DNA of 64,000 nucleotides, taken from Colimorpha sp045222795. Its GTDB lineage: Bacteria; Bacteroidota; Bacteroidia; Bacteroidales; P3. A program made the position numbers and the translations under genes. Below are positions 49,601 through 56,762 of this stretch, piece after piece (the first letter of the stretch is position 1; each line of letters opens with the position of its first letter). The DNA is taken from assembly GCA_045222795.1 (NCBI GenBank), contig JBGUZF010000017.1, forward strand, positions 15,025 to 79,024. Direction: 5' to 3'. Below the pieces are notes generated by a model that ran no database searches, had not been told where the DNA came from, and saw nothing but the letters and a program-made list of their open reading frames with translations.

Positions 49601-52600
49601 GGTTTCACGATGCCGTTCTGCTTGATGTCGACGGCCATCACTTTGTTGCCGGGCTGGTCCTTGGTACCGAAGCTGAACTCCACGTCGACGGCAATCTCCT
49701 TGAAGCCGCTGGTGTCGAAGGCTAGGTGCGTACCGTTGCTCAAATCGGAGAGCTTGGTGGGACGCTTGAAGGTCATAGTATAGCCGTCAGCCAAGGGAAC
49801 ATCCATATCCTGCGCCATAAACATGTAGACGGTGCCAATGGAGTCGGAGATGAACTTGTCGGGTTCCACGCAGACGTTGGTGATGACGAACGGCAGGTAG
49901 AGGTTGTCATTGAACGACGAGTAGACAGCCAGCAGGTTCATCTGCGCCGTCACCGGCGAGAAGAAGAAGTCATTGACAGCCACCGAGAGGTTCTCTATCG
50001 AGTCGCCAAGCATTTCTGTTGACAGCTTGAACGGCGTGGTGGCAACACCAACGGCACCGCCACCCTCTATGATGGCGTGCGTGAGCTGGCTCACGGGGTT
50101 GGCGGCCTGGTTGATAATGTTGTACCATTTCTTCACATCGTCGCCCGTGCTGCCAAGTTCGCCGGCATACTGGTTGAGCATCTGCATGCCCTCGTCGGCA
50201 TACATGTCGAAACCGGCGCCGTACTTGTTGTTGCCCATGTTGAGGTTGAGGTAGTTGTTCGAGTCGGTAGTTACCGAATGGGCCGTACCGGCGACAATCT
50301 GCTTGTTCTTGTTGATCTGAATGGTATCGAACTTCACCTTGATACCGCAGCCGTAGCCCGCTATGGGAGTCCACTCCACATAGCCCTCGCCGCTGTAGCG
50401 GTTCTTGTCGTCTTTCTTACCGCTCTGGACCACCAGGTTGAAGCGGCCCATCTTCAGTTTCACGCGGTTGTTGACAAGACTGTCGACCTTCGGGGTGATA
50501 AGATCCTTGCGGTTGAGGCCTGCAGTGTCGGAGGGGAAGCAGGCGTTGGTCACGTCGATGGCCGTGCTGTAGTCGTTGGTGTCTTTCTTGATTGTGAACG
50601 CTATGGGGTGCGACCAACCGTGGTTGCACATATAATAGCTCGAGGTGTCGGGGATAACGACCTTGACACGGGCCACATATATCTGGCCTTGCTTCAGCGA
50701 ATCGAGGATGTCCTTCTTCAGCATCAGGCCGTCGATGGAGTCCTTGTGGTATTTGGCATCGCCTTTGACAATGGCCTTTATGTCCTTGCCCTTGGCGGCT
50801 TCGTATATATATACATTATATAATGCGGTGTCCTCATCAACGATGTCGAGGTTGGAGGCTTTCTTCCAGCTGAGGTTGAAGTTGTCGGTATACCACAGGT
50901 TATCCACCGTGGGTTCGAAATGCATGAACGAGGTGTCGTCCCAGCTGGCTGTGCTGCGGTTGATGGGGCCGGTGAACTGCGGGGGCAGCACGCGGTCGAG
51001 CAGCGCACTGTCAATGCCCCACTGGAAATTCATCGTCGAGGTGTATCTCACCGTCTCGTCGTTGGTGGTCGTCACGGTGTCGTACTCCGTGTCGGCCTCG
51101 ATGCCATTCACCATGTGGACGGTCTTGTTAATCTTGTAGTTGAAGTAGCGGTAGTCGGCATCGGCGACCACACTTACCACGAACTTCTTGCCCTGCTGCA
51201 TGTATTGGAGCCACGTAGTGTCGCCAAGCGACATCGGGTCAATACTGGTCAGGTAATTGCCATCGCCTTCAGCATTGATATCAAAATTCTTGGAGGCCAG
51301 CGGCGTGCGGGTGCTGAGGTCGACCAACTCGCCAAGGTCCTCGTAGAGTTTCACAGTGTAGCGCACTCGTTTCAGGTTGTTGCCACGCACCGGCATCCAC
51401 TTGATGTCGAAGGGGCTCATCTTGGGACTGACGATATGACCGTCGTAGCTGCCTTTATACTTCACCTGCACCGACTTGTCCTCGGCAAGCACCTGGGTGG
51501 CCTCGTCCGAGAACTTGGCATGGACGGTATTGTAGGTGGTAGCGTCGCGATAGGGGTATACGAAATACGACTGGCGCAGGCTGGCAAGGATGTCGTCCTT
51601 GCCCGAAGACTCGGTGCTGCTCTCCTCGGCCGTGTTGCCCTGCTGGTTGTTGTTGCCGTTGTTGTTGCCCACATTGTAGGCGGCCTTGCCCCAGGTGAAT
51701 GTTATTATCTGGCTCTTGCCGCTGTTGGCAATCTCCAGAGTGGGATTGGCACTCCTCTCCTGGGCTTGCACCTGCACGGCATAGGTGGCGCCGCGCTCGA
51801 AGGGATACTGGAGGTCGCGCAGGGTGTCTATCTGGCAGAAGGTGGCAACGCCACAGTTCTTCGAGAAGACTACCGGTGCATGATCAATGGCATAATCGGG
51901 ACTGAGACTCGGTGCCACGCGGACTATCTTCAGCGTGTAGTTGATCTTCGACGTGTGGGCGCAGTTGGTGATAACCTCGGTCCAGCGGATATTGATTTGT
52001 CGGGCGGGCTGCACGGTATTGGGGTCGCGGGCCTCCACGAAGCCGTCCTTGCCCTTCTTGGGCACACGCACCGGCTTGGGGCCTACGGCGTTGCTGTTGA
52101 CAGCCATGACGGGCGTAATCAGCTCGGGAGCCGAAGCAGTGTAGCACACCGTGAAGTCGGCACACTGGCGCGACATGGGCTCCCCGTCGTCAAGCACCTG
52201 CTCGTACCACGGGTAGGCCTCGAAGCAGAGCGAGTAACTGCCCTCAGGGATGCGCGTCAGCTGCAGGAACGAAGTCGTCAGATTGGTCGTCAGACGTCCG
52301 GCGAAATGGTCGGAGATGTCCATAAAGGACAGCGTCATGCCCGACGGCGGCACCACGATGTAGGGGCGCGTATTGCCCTTCTCCTGTGTTGTCAACGACA
52401 TCGGCTCGCCGTTGGTGACATAGTCCGAGGTCAGGCTCATCTTCATGTACACCCTGACATCGTGGCCAGTGGTGTTCTGGAGCATTATCCTGACCGTTTG
52501 TTCGGGATGATCCATCAGCTCGACGAGCGACGACGGCAAAGTCGGCCGCATCTTCGTCACCGTGACGATTACATCCTGTGCGCTGACTTTAATTGTCGTC

Positions 52601-52686
52601 AGCATCAAGGCCGCTACCAAGACAGCCTTGACGAACCGGGTACCGCAAGCCTTGAGGCCTCTGCGGCGTAATGACTCAGTATCCAT
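43687..52686 (-). CDS. Giant secreted protein, copy 2 (2,999 residues)
   Basis: Signal peptide with a basic n-region (MDTESLRRRGLKACGTRFVK) then AVLVAALMLTTIKVSAQ. The layout is that of giant copy 1: N-terminal beta domain (SSLVELMDHPEQTVRIMLQN; SLCFEAYPWYEQVLDDGEPM), FnIII/Ig-like region (YTLKIVRVAPSLSPDYAIDH), SGEGYVEWTPIAGYGCGIKV, beta-rich middle (GIGKDQSIGASAGFGISC) and aromatic-rich end (WWMWHWRGIYWAG). The DGKT linker is replaced by a short segment (SYGVNGQIKDSTEVIPDGS). No T9SS tail or membrane helix. No promoter is seen in the 81-bp gap after the barrel gene, so it is probably co-transcribed with it. Function unknown. Confidence 0.88.
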   Translation of the reverse strand: MDTESLRRRGLKACGTRFVKAVLVAALMLTTIKVSAQDVIVTVTKMRPTLPSSLVELMDHPEQTVRIMLQNTTGHDVRVYMKMSLTSDYVTNGEPMSLTTQEKGNTRPYIVVPPSGMTLSFMDISDHFAGRLTTNLTTSFLQLTRIPEGSYSLCFEAYPWYEQVLDDGEPMSRQCADFTVCYTASAPELITPVMAVNSNAVGPKPVRVPKKGKDGFVEARDPNTVQPARQINIRWTEVITNCAHTSKINYTLKIVRVAPSLSPDYAIDHAPVVFSKNCGVATFCQIDTLRDLQYPFERGATYAVQVQAQERSANPTLEIANSGKSQIITFTWGKAAYNVGNNNGNNNQQGNTAEESSTESSGKDDILASLRQSYFVYPYRDATTYNTVHAKFSDEATQVLAEDKSVQVKYKGSYDGHIVSPKMSPFDIKWMPVRGNNLKRVRYTVKLYEDLGELVDLSTRTPLASKNFDINAEGDGNYLTSIDPMSLGDTTWLQYMQQGKKFVVSVVADADYRYFNYKINKTVHMVNGIEADTEYDTVTTTNDETVRYTSTMNFQWGIDSALLDRVLPPQFTGPINRSTASWDDTSFMHFEPTVDNLWYTDNFNLSWKKASNLDIVDEDTALYNVYIYEAAKGKDIKAIVKGDAKYHKDSIDGLMLKKDILDSLKQGQIYVARVKVVIPDTSSYYMCNHGWSHPIAFTIKKDTNDYSTAIDVTNACFPSDTAGLNRKDLITPKVDSLVNNRVKLKMGRFNLVVQSGKKDDKNRYSGEGYVEWTPIAGYGCGIKVKFDTIQINKNKQIVAGTAHSVTTDSNNYLNLNMGNNKYGAGFDMYADEGMQMLNQYAGELGSTGDDVKKWYNIINQAANPVSQLTHAIIEGGGAVGVATTPFKLSTEMLGDSIENLSVAVNDFFFSPVTAQMNLLAVYSSFNDNLYLPFVITNVCVEPDKFISDSIGTVYMFMAQDMDVPLADGYTMTFKRPTKLSDLSNGTHLAFDTSGFKEIAVDVEFSFGTKDQPGNKVMAVDIKQNGIVKPDKPVKAYFYTKFKTWSNWVVKIGMDPFTVVGCEDFAFVPTGSGMWYDHSLKETPKAIKLPKNYMTLPKKNEQWRGFYLDKFAVMMPADVSNTFIDLAGDSAVKQDTKFVTYSYGVNGQIKDSTEVIPDGSRINFSASQLIIDSCGLSVDVSANNLLRLETKNGGGWAFSLDTVGIRFLKSSFKEGYIIGKLKIPLFTGNMKYDCSLGTDSIDFAITPGDSLQLDLFLANVNLDKKSTHFRIVHDFGGNTYKSEYEGNTEYTYKNQDATTRVDLTLNGQVTINFKKIGVPVDLPKIKFENMYMRNYTAKTVDMGKKGKVQSYKFGNMDFNIGNWSKASPQKYIGVDYTDSEVMPDGENENNANANPGQSMGEGKISGFKYNLTTLSPTFESVGGSKYKAGLVFGGSMSLGIGKDQSIGASAGFGISCEVNTSSWDIGNWDGTFDSARVKTDIGPVSVDGFIGHSRNDAVFGNCWKGMLKVTVMDVIETKMGAGFGTNKRKNDKGDTVDFDWWYFEGAATISGAGLPFGPLAINGFGGAFAYNMEPKNNLANMTSKDLMAGNSLCDNMVSNDGSNYTPKYDAWIARAGVSIILTGAESTLSANGILGLRIANGHFAGISMQVDAKMLASYDKDNKEASNAALTVGAFIDYSKGDVAGDWKLNFAARVSAEVNLASLIKGSAIGENIAKAYTYPTSSTEAAKDGKSGGMSSSWLDKKVQDSKDYANESDKLSKLKNGEVGGSAKLQIPIDFYVKHYPDGQVGPESGKQTEWFFAVGRPNHDDRVIFSSSMDLVICSASTEWTLYVMTGNYFPGGFQMPELPQDVQDALGSKYATYQSKRKLPTLPAAGGFAFGGSFHSELNFDMFLYVKASATLGFDLALLATNGAGCPGYSEIGKNGFYAMGQAYAMMKGEVGLSLNLGFWKGHLSLASASVAALLQAGGPKPTWAYGLLAFKASCLGGLIKINTSVDFSLGHVCVPGNSDPLANVKLFQNVTPAFNTWSDSRKSENVQTPYTTGTIVSNLPWNEDIYLCADQKYGNGTTTRRFKFILVSSQCTASYGKRMATGLLGPLNKTMALKFTANNMETNMQYFEWTKGGLPEYSDIKIKLKGRAFEYRPTYTNTNKKKDEINLSDAQRNTDYYYSLSTNYCSKTSYKDPSNYHWRDPVFTDRDVTEHRSWTQDTTFYIRTNRLSPNLDDAVVFTWPYNGDPMFPVDEFVSIGGRKRALIYLYQDRDFLKPNNDDNREIKAFLVLRGIGANNDALACDYIYHQNGYLGSTAPCIEVVFPSSFNGNKYQDYDMAVRIMLIKKDAYNATLRQLQEQANQTTSSMQQKQEVTKRNAANKDRLAAIQRQNSTSKVYTDKYGRKRKYTTVNEAALNNNVEYQQLLKSVEEQDFYGQKVSDTNIAFARKMLKNDYAICLQTGSPIYSLYFRLYSGSTTYSEILGKHMFNRLFGGTKIENQTTSISAKVEFSKTDSYDKDIAKYAYLFAPYTPTDKKAYHTGITLPPIIYAVLDWNRTKFKYQEFALYNTYATRLIDMDNAVKNTWSPTMRPSHLSNQFKLSSYPKGWTDEDMGSSTEQSNMYSQVFTKGFVPVSGESNFTNIGSRMNTISTVNGVYTTIDATYRSSFPRLNSGKVLAPNIIKLTVAQPKWRYDSTSIGQPSSKNIGGNTFSRPEYSYCTYVTNIDEAVPAIYTDIKRYHDFYQDLFDYALYVHSRGWSYKRDQYKHLIKYTYRNNLFTTNNFPYSITRSTLFTWWMWHWRGIYWAGQLKRRNTKYDNMKYLAIPYSSLTDDGGVKATYWMTYILHWDQVPYMVADDKGTLYKELFTNEYSDSKKFSRWRTSLWFNGETTGGGTFTASNMALVDVSSLGYGGGFNTVNYSIRYIPLNYYYVHGGYSSIDHYIFGKMADAVRRHNTDGKYDVMANTYKQTDDTYYYSVSTKAVQRLKDNSGITFRAINTKNEESSARNRQVDQWE

Positions 52687-52767
52687 AGTATTGTGTGTAT
52701 TACGTTTTACGTTTGATGTTTGAAGTTGGACGTTTCACTTTTTCACATTTCACTTTTCACATTTGTT

Positions 52768-54759
52768 TTATCCCTCCAATGTTGCTTTGTTCTCCTCGTC
52801 GTCAGCCTTCTTCTTCTTGCTCTTGATAATGCGTTTGGCGAAGGAATAGCTGTAGGAGAAGTTTATACGCAGGTCGAAATCGGTGCTGATGTGCTGGCCG
52901 ATGACGATGTTGTCGCTATAGTTGCTGCTCGACAGGTAGAGCGAGGCATTGTGCAGTTGCTTGTACGAGAAGGTGGCACCCAGACGGTTGCTGAACGAGA
53001 TGCTGTTGGTCTTGGCGGTATTCTCGGGATCGCTGGGGTCGTAGGTCACCGAGTTGTCGTTGCTGCCCGTCTCGTCCTTGTTGAACGAGATGGACATCAT
53101 GTAGTTGGCCCTGAGGTTTATCTTGTCGGTCTTGGCAATGATGTAGTTGAAGCTGCCGCCGAAGGCATGGGCAGTGTAGCTGTTGGCCACCGATATCGAC
53201 TTGCTGTAGTCGTAGTTCATACCGACGTCCATGCGCAGGGCGGTGAGCGTCAGCATATAGCCGGCACCGACGGTGTAGGTGCTCACATCCTGCTTGCTCT
53301 TGTTCGGGTTGAGCTTGTTCATGTTGCGGTTCTGCACGGTGTTGAAGTTGAGCGAGATGTTATGGCTGTTGTCGCCCTCGATGGTGTAGGACGGAGACAC
53401 CGTGACGTTGTGGGCCAGCTGGTTGGTGCGCGTCGAGTCGTTCACCTGCTTGGTACCGTCGAGCTGATACTGGCTGACGCCACTGTAGGCCACCGACATG
53501 TTCAGCGCATTGAAGAGCAGGGTGCTGAGGTTGGTGGAGTAGGTTGCCACCTGGTTGGTGAATATCTGCTTGTGGTCGAGGTTGTCGCGCTGCAGGTAGC
53601 CGGCCAGCGACAGGGTGGTGGTGTTCTTGAACATCCTGATGTTGGTGTTGGCGCCGAGGCCGTGGGCATTCTGGCTGAAGCGCGTGGCACCCAGCGACGT
53701 ATAGTCGGCCTGCACCATGCGGTAGGTCAGCACGGCGTTGAAACGGCTGAAGTTAAAGCTCGCGGAAGCATCGCCGGCGAAACGCAGCTGACTGTTCATG
53801 CGCGGAGTGTAAAGCCAGCCCACCTTGTCCAACACACCCATTATCTTTGCCATCTGGGCATCGGTGCTGTCGGCACCCAAAGTGCTCATCGTGGCGTTGT
53901 TGATGGCCGAGCTGTGCTCGTCGGGGGTGTAGAGACTTGCGCCGGCATTGGCGGTGAGGGTGAACCACTTGCCCGCCGACACACGGCCCGAGAGGCCGAT
54001 AGTGAGGTTCTCCTTGGCGAAGACCATACTGTCGCGGTGAATGGTGTCGCCGCCGGCATTGTACCAGGTCATGGGCAGCGAGTTGGTGTCGTCCTTAGCC
54101 TTGAAGAGACTCAGGTCCAAATAGTTCTTGGCATTACCGACGCCAATCTTGGCACCGTAGCCCACACGCTTGTACTGCGGCAGGTCGTAGTCATGCACGT
54201 TGAGACCAAGCAGCGAATCGGCCAGATAGCGTATGGCCGAACGGTTGTCGTACTCCTTGAAGCGCGTGGCGGCCTGCATGGTGCCGTAAAAGCCCGATGC
54301 ACGGAACACCTTGCCCTGATACTCCATGCCGAGACCGGTGAAGTTCTGGCCGCTGTAGGTGTAGTTGGAGAAGTGCATGCTGCTGGTTCCGATATGGAAA
54401 CGGAAGTTCTTCCACTGCGGCGTCATGTTGATGTTGATCTGGGGACGCGGGAAGGAGAACTGCGTGGCGGCAATGTTCATCAAGTTGATGTTGATGGGAA
54501 TATTGAAGCCGTAAATGCCAATGTTGAAGTTGGCGTAGGCTGTCAACGCAAAGGGCGAGCCCGACGAATAGACGTCGCGGTTGTTGAAGAGGCTCTGCAG
54601 CGTAGTACCCATACTGCCGCTGAAAGTCAGCGGGTCGGCCTCGATATGGCTTTTAATCTTGCTCACTATCTGGGCACGCGCCGTCATGCCTCCCATAAGC
54701 ATTACACCCATAACAATCACCCCCAATATAGTTTTTACACTTGGTACAAATATCCTCAT
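52768..54759 (-). CDS. Outer-membrane beta-barrel protein heading the giant/FnIII block
   Basis: 663 residues. A signal peptide (ILGVIVMGVMLMGGMTARAQ) is followed by a long run of alternating amphipathic strands with aromatic girdle residues (for instance FNIGIYGFNIPININLMNIA and RINFSYSYSFAKRII), closing with a strand near the end and then a basic/acidic tail (KSKKKKADDEENKATLEG). No TonB box or plug domain is evident. This looks like an outer-membrane barrel of 20 or more strands. It has its own full promoter and is followed after 81 bp by giant copy 2, so it may anchor or export the giant proteins (inference). Exact family not recognised. Confidence 0.82.
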   Translation of the reverse strand: MRIFVPSVKTILGVIVMGVMLMGGMTARAQIVSKIKSHIEADPLTFSGSMGTTLQSLFNNRDVYSSGSPFALTAYANFNIGIYGFNIPININLMNIAATQFSFPRPQININMTPQWKNFRFHIGTSSMHFSNYTYSGQNFTGLGMEYQGKVFRASGFYGTMQAATRFKEYDNRSAIRYLADSLLGLNVHDYDLPQYKRVGYGAKIGVGNAKNYLDLSLFKAKDDTNSLPMTWYNAGGDTIHRDSMVFAKENLTIGLSGRVSAGKWFTLTANAGASLYTPDEHSSAINNATMSTLGADSTDAQMAKIMGVLDKVGWLYTPRMNSQLRFAGDASASFNFSRFNAVLTYRMVQADYTSLGATRFSQNAHGLGANTNIRMFKNTTTLSLAGYLQRDNLDHKQIFTNQVATYSTNLSTLLFNALNMSVAYSGVSQYQLDGTKQVNDSTRTNQLAHNVTVSPSYTIEGDNSHNISLNFNTVQNRNMNKLNPNKSKQDVSTYTVGAGYMLTLTALRMDVGMNYDYSKSISVANSYTAHAFGGSFNYIIAKTDKINLRANYMMSISFNKDETGSNDNSVTYDPSDPENTAKTNSISFSNRLGATFSYKQLHNASLYLSSSNYSDNIVIGQHISTDFDLRINFSYSYSFAKRIIKSKKKKADDEENKATLEG

Positions 54760-54802
54760 ACTCGTCCCTTTTAGTTGATACTGCGTTAAATAGACTTAAA
54801 GC

Positions 54803-54820
54803 GTACACATTTTCGTGTAC
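54803..54820 (-). promoter_or_regulatory. Hairpin in the leader of the barrel gene
   Basis: Perfect 6-bp inverted repeat GTACAC / GTGTAC with a 6-nt loop, about 44 bp before the ATG and just inside the predicted transcript. It may stabilise the 5' end of the long mRNA. Confidence 0.45.
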
Positions 54821-54834
54821 ACCGTTGCTCGGTG

Positions 54835-54865
54835 CAAATATACGAAATAAAATTAAACGTGCAAA
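54835..54865 (-). promoter_or_regulatory. Full Bacteroidota promoter of the barrel/giant/FnIII transcript
   Basis: Minus strand: TTTG at 54862-54865, 19-bp spacer, TATATTTG at 54835-54842, about 76 bp before the barrel start codon. Confidence 0.8.
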
Positions 54866-54878
54866 AAAAAAATTCAAA

Positions 54879-56390
54879 TCACTTTTTCAGCACCATGGCA
54901 TTCACCGTCGGCGACACCTTCCAGGCCAGTACCAGCGCCACCAAAGCGCCGCCCAGCACAAGGGTTTTCACCACGGCGTCGACCAGCAGGCCCGCGATGC
55001 CCGGTAGCCATGCGACAACGGCGGGGGTCACCCACGTCGACCACAGCCATCCGAGGCCGAAGCCCGCGGCGATGAGCACCAGCACCTTGAGCTGGGCCAA
55101 CGAGAAGAGGCTCACCCGCAGACGCCACCACAGCATCGACAGCAGCAGCATGAAGTAGAGACCGTAGCTCAGCAGCGTGGCCGCGGCGGCACCGTTGATG
55201 TCCCACAGCCCTATGAGCACCGTGTTGAGCACTATAGCGCTGAGCGTCAGCAGTCCTATCAAGGGCAGCGACCAGCGGTACCAGCGCGAATAGTTGAGCA
55301 CGTCGCTGCCTATCGAGAGCGACGAGTTCATCACCTTGGCCAAGCCGAGGATGAACACCACCCCTGCCCCGCCGCGGTAGTCGGCCCCGTTGGGGATGAC
55401 AGCGAAGAGGGCGTCGAGGTTTATCCATATCACGTAGAAAATCAGCAGACTGACCAGCAGCTGGTGCAGGCTCACCTGGCGTCCGAGGCGGTTCACCTCG
55501 GCCCAGTCGTTGTCCTTCACCGCCGTGGCTATCACAGGCCGCGAGATGGCACCCAGCGAACGGTAGGGCACCTCGACGACGTTGGCTATGAAGAAGGCAA
55601 TGGTGTAGACACCCGTCACCGCCAAGCCGGCCTTGGCGCCGAGGAACAACGAACTCATCAGCGGTATGTTGCCGGCCAGCACCGTGGCAGTCATGAAAAG
55701 GGTGTAGCGCAGCATGTCGCGCCAACGACCACCGTCGGCCACGAATCGCCAGTCGATATGCAGCCATGCCGCCAGCGGCAGACCGCTAATGCGGTAAAGG
55801 TAGAACATATTGAGCAGCATGGCAAGGCCGTAACTGCCGCAGAACATCCACACGAAGACATCCAGAGAGATGACCTTGTAGCCGTAGAGCAGGTAGGCCG
55901 CCAGGTTGAACACCCGTATGCCCACCTCGCGCACCATCTTGGGCACCGTGATGCGCATAAGCACCGACGCACCCGTCTCGAACACAGTGGTATAGAGCGC
56001 GAAAAAGGTAAGCATCGGCAGCATATAGAAGTAGTCGGTCAGCAGGGGCGACCGCTCACTGTAGAGCTCCAGCAGCGGGTCGTGGAACACCAGGAAGGCC
56101 AACGCCACCAACGCGAAACCCGTCAGCGGCACCAGAAGGCTGAGACCGAAGATTCCGTGATGGCCGCGGTCATCCTTGAAATGCGGGAAGAAGCGTATCA
56201 GCGACGAGTTGCTGCCCATCTGCGCTATGGCCGAGAAAAGCATGGCAGCATCGACCATCACACGCGTCAAGCCCACCTCCTCGGTGGTCAGGAAGCGCGT
56301 GACGACAAAAAACGTGGTGACGAACCCTATCGCCACCCCCAGGTAGTTGGCCAACGCCCCCCTGATGCTCTGTCGTGCTATCACACCCAT
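54879..56390 (-). CDS. Polysaccharide/lipid-linked oligosaccharide flippase (Wzx/MATE-like)
   Basis: 503 residues from the ATG at 56390; the frame begins at 56414 but MGVIARQSIRGALANYLGVAIGF is the usual N-terminus. About 12-14 membrane helices, with the family opening (R..I.GALANYLG...GF.TTFFV.TRFLT.EEVG) and a central long hydrophilic turn. Such proteins turn lipid-linked glycans across the inner membrane. No glycosyltransferases lie nearby, so the substrate is unknown. It ends 14 bp upstream of the barrel promoter region and is probably its own transcript. Confidence 0.88.
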   Translation of the reverse strand: MGVIARQSIRGALANYLGVAIGFVTTFFVVTRFLTTEEVGLTRVMVDAAMLFSAIAQMGSNSSLIRFFPHFKDDRGHHGIFGLSLLVPLTGFALVALAFLVFHDPLLELYSERSPLLTDYFYMLPMLTFFALYTTVFETGASVLMRITVPKMVREVGIRVFNLAAYLLYGYKVISLDVFVWMFCGSYGLAMLLNMFYLYRISGLPLAAWLHIDWRFVADGGRWRDMLRYTLFMTATVLAGNIPLMSSLFLGAKAGLAVTGVYTIAFFIANVVEVPYRSLGAISRPVIATAVKDNDWAEVNRLGRQVSLHQLLVSLLIFYVIWINLDALFAVIPNGADYRGGAGVVFILGLAKVMNSSLSIGSDVLNYSRWYRWSLPLIGLLTLSAIVLNTVLIGLWDINGAAAATLLSYGLYFMLLLSMLWWRLRVSLFSLAQLKVLVLIAAGFGLGWLWSTWVTPAVVAWLPGIAGLLVDAVVKTLVLGGALVALVLAWKVSPTVNAMVLKK

Positions 56391-56434
56391 GACATCATTA
56401 CAACGGCATTTCAATTTTTTTATTATTCAAACGG

Positions 56435-56442
56435 CAAAAATA
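56435..56442 (-). promoter_or_regulatory. -7 element of the flippase gene
   Basis: Minus-strand TATTTTTG matches TAnnTTTG, 44 bp before the ATG at 56390. Confidence 0.5.
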
Positions 56443-56534
56443 TCAACTTTTTGCAATCATACCCGGCACGTTTACAGCGCATTACACGATTTTAACATTT
56501 CTAACACCCTGTAAATCAAGCTTTAGACCCCACC

Positions 56535-56578
56535 CACTTCACATCCACTTCACACCCGCTTCACATCAACTACACACC
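56535..56578. repeat. 11-bp array in the flippase/GLUG divergent region
   Basis: Four units (cacttcacatc, cacttcacacc, cgcttcacatc, aactacacacc). This is the main content of the 372-bp gap 56391-56762 apart from the two divergent -7 elements; I see no small gene there. Confidence 0.75.
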
Positions 56579-56660
56579 ATCATCACCCCCAAGCGGTGAT
56601 GGTACGATGTCGATACGACATATTTTTTATCTTTTTTACTTGTAAAATCAAATTTCTTCG

Positions 56661-56668
56661 TATTTTTG
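56661..56668 (+). promoter_or_regulatory. -7 element of the first GLUG protein
   Basis: TATTTTTG followed by CA, 94 bp before the ATG at 56763; no clear -33 box. The leader contains two gttgca motifs (56729 and 56749 region). Confidence 0.55.
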
Positions 56669-56762
56669 CAATTTAGTATTTAGAGCAAGAACACCCCCTC
56701 TTTTAGGGTTATTATATATAAAACAAGCAGTTGCACAAACAACAAATAGTTGCAACGTAATT

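Noticed and set aside
31962..54759. The giant/FnIII block considered as a T9SS gene cluster
   Set aside because: No core T9SS components (PorK, L, M, N, SprA-like) are recognisable, and the proteins lack sorting tails; only the export of the C10 proteases points to T9SS.
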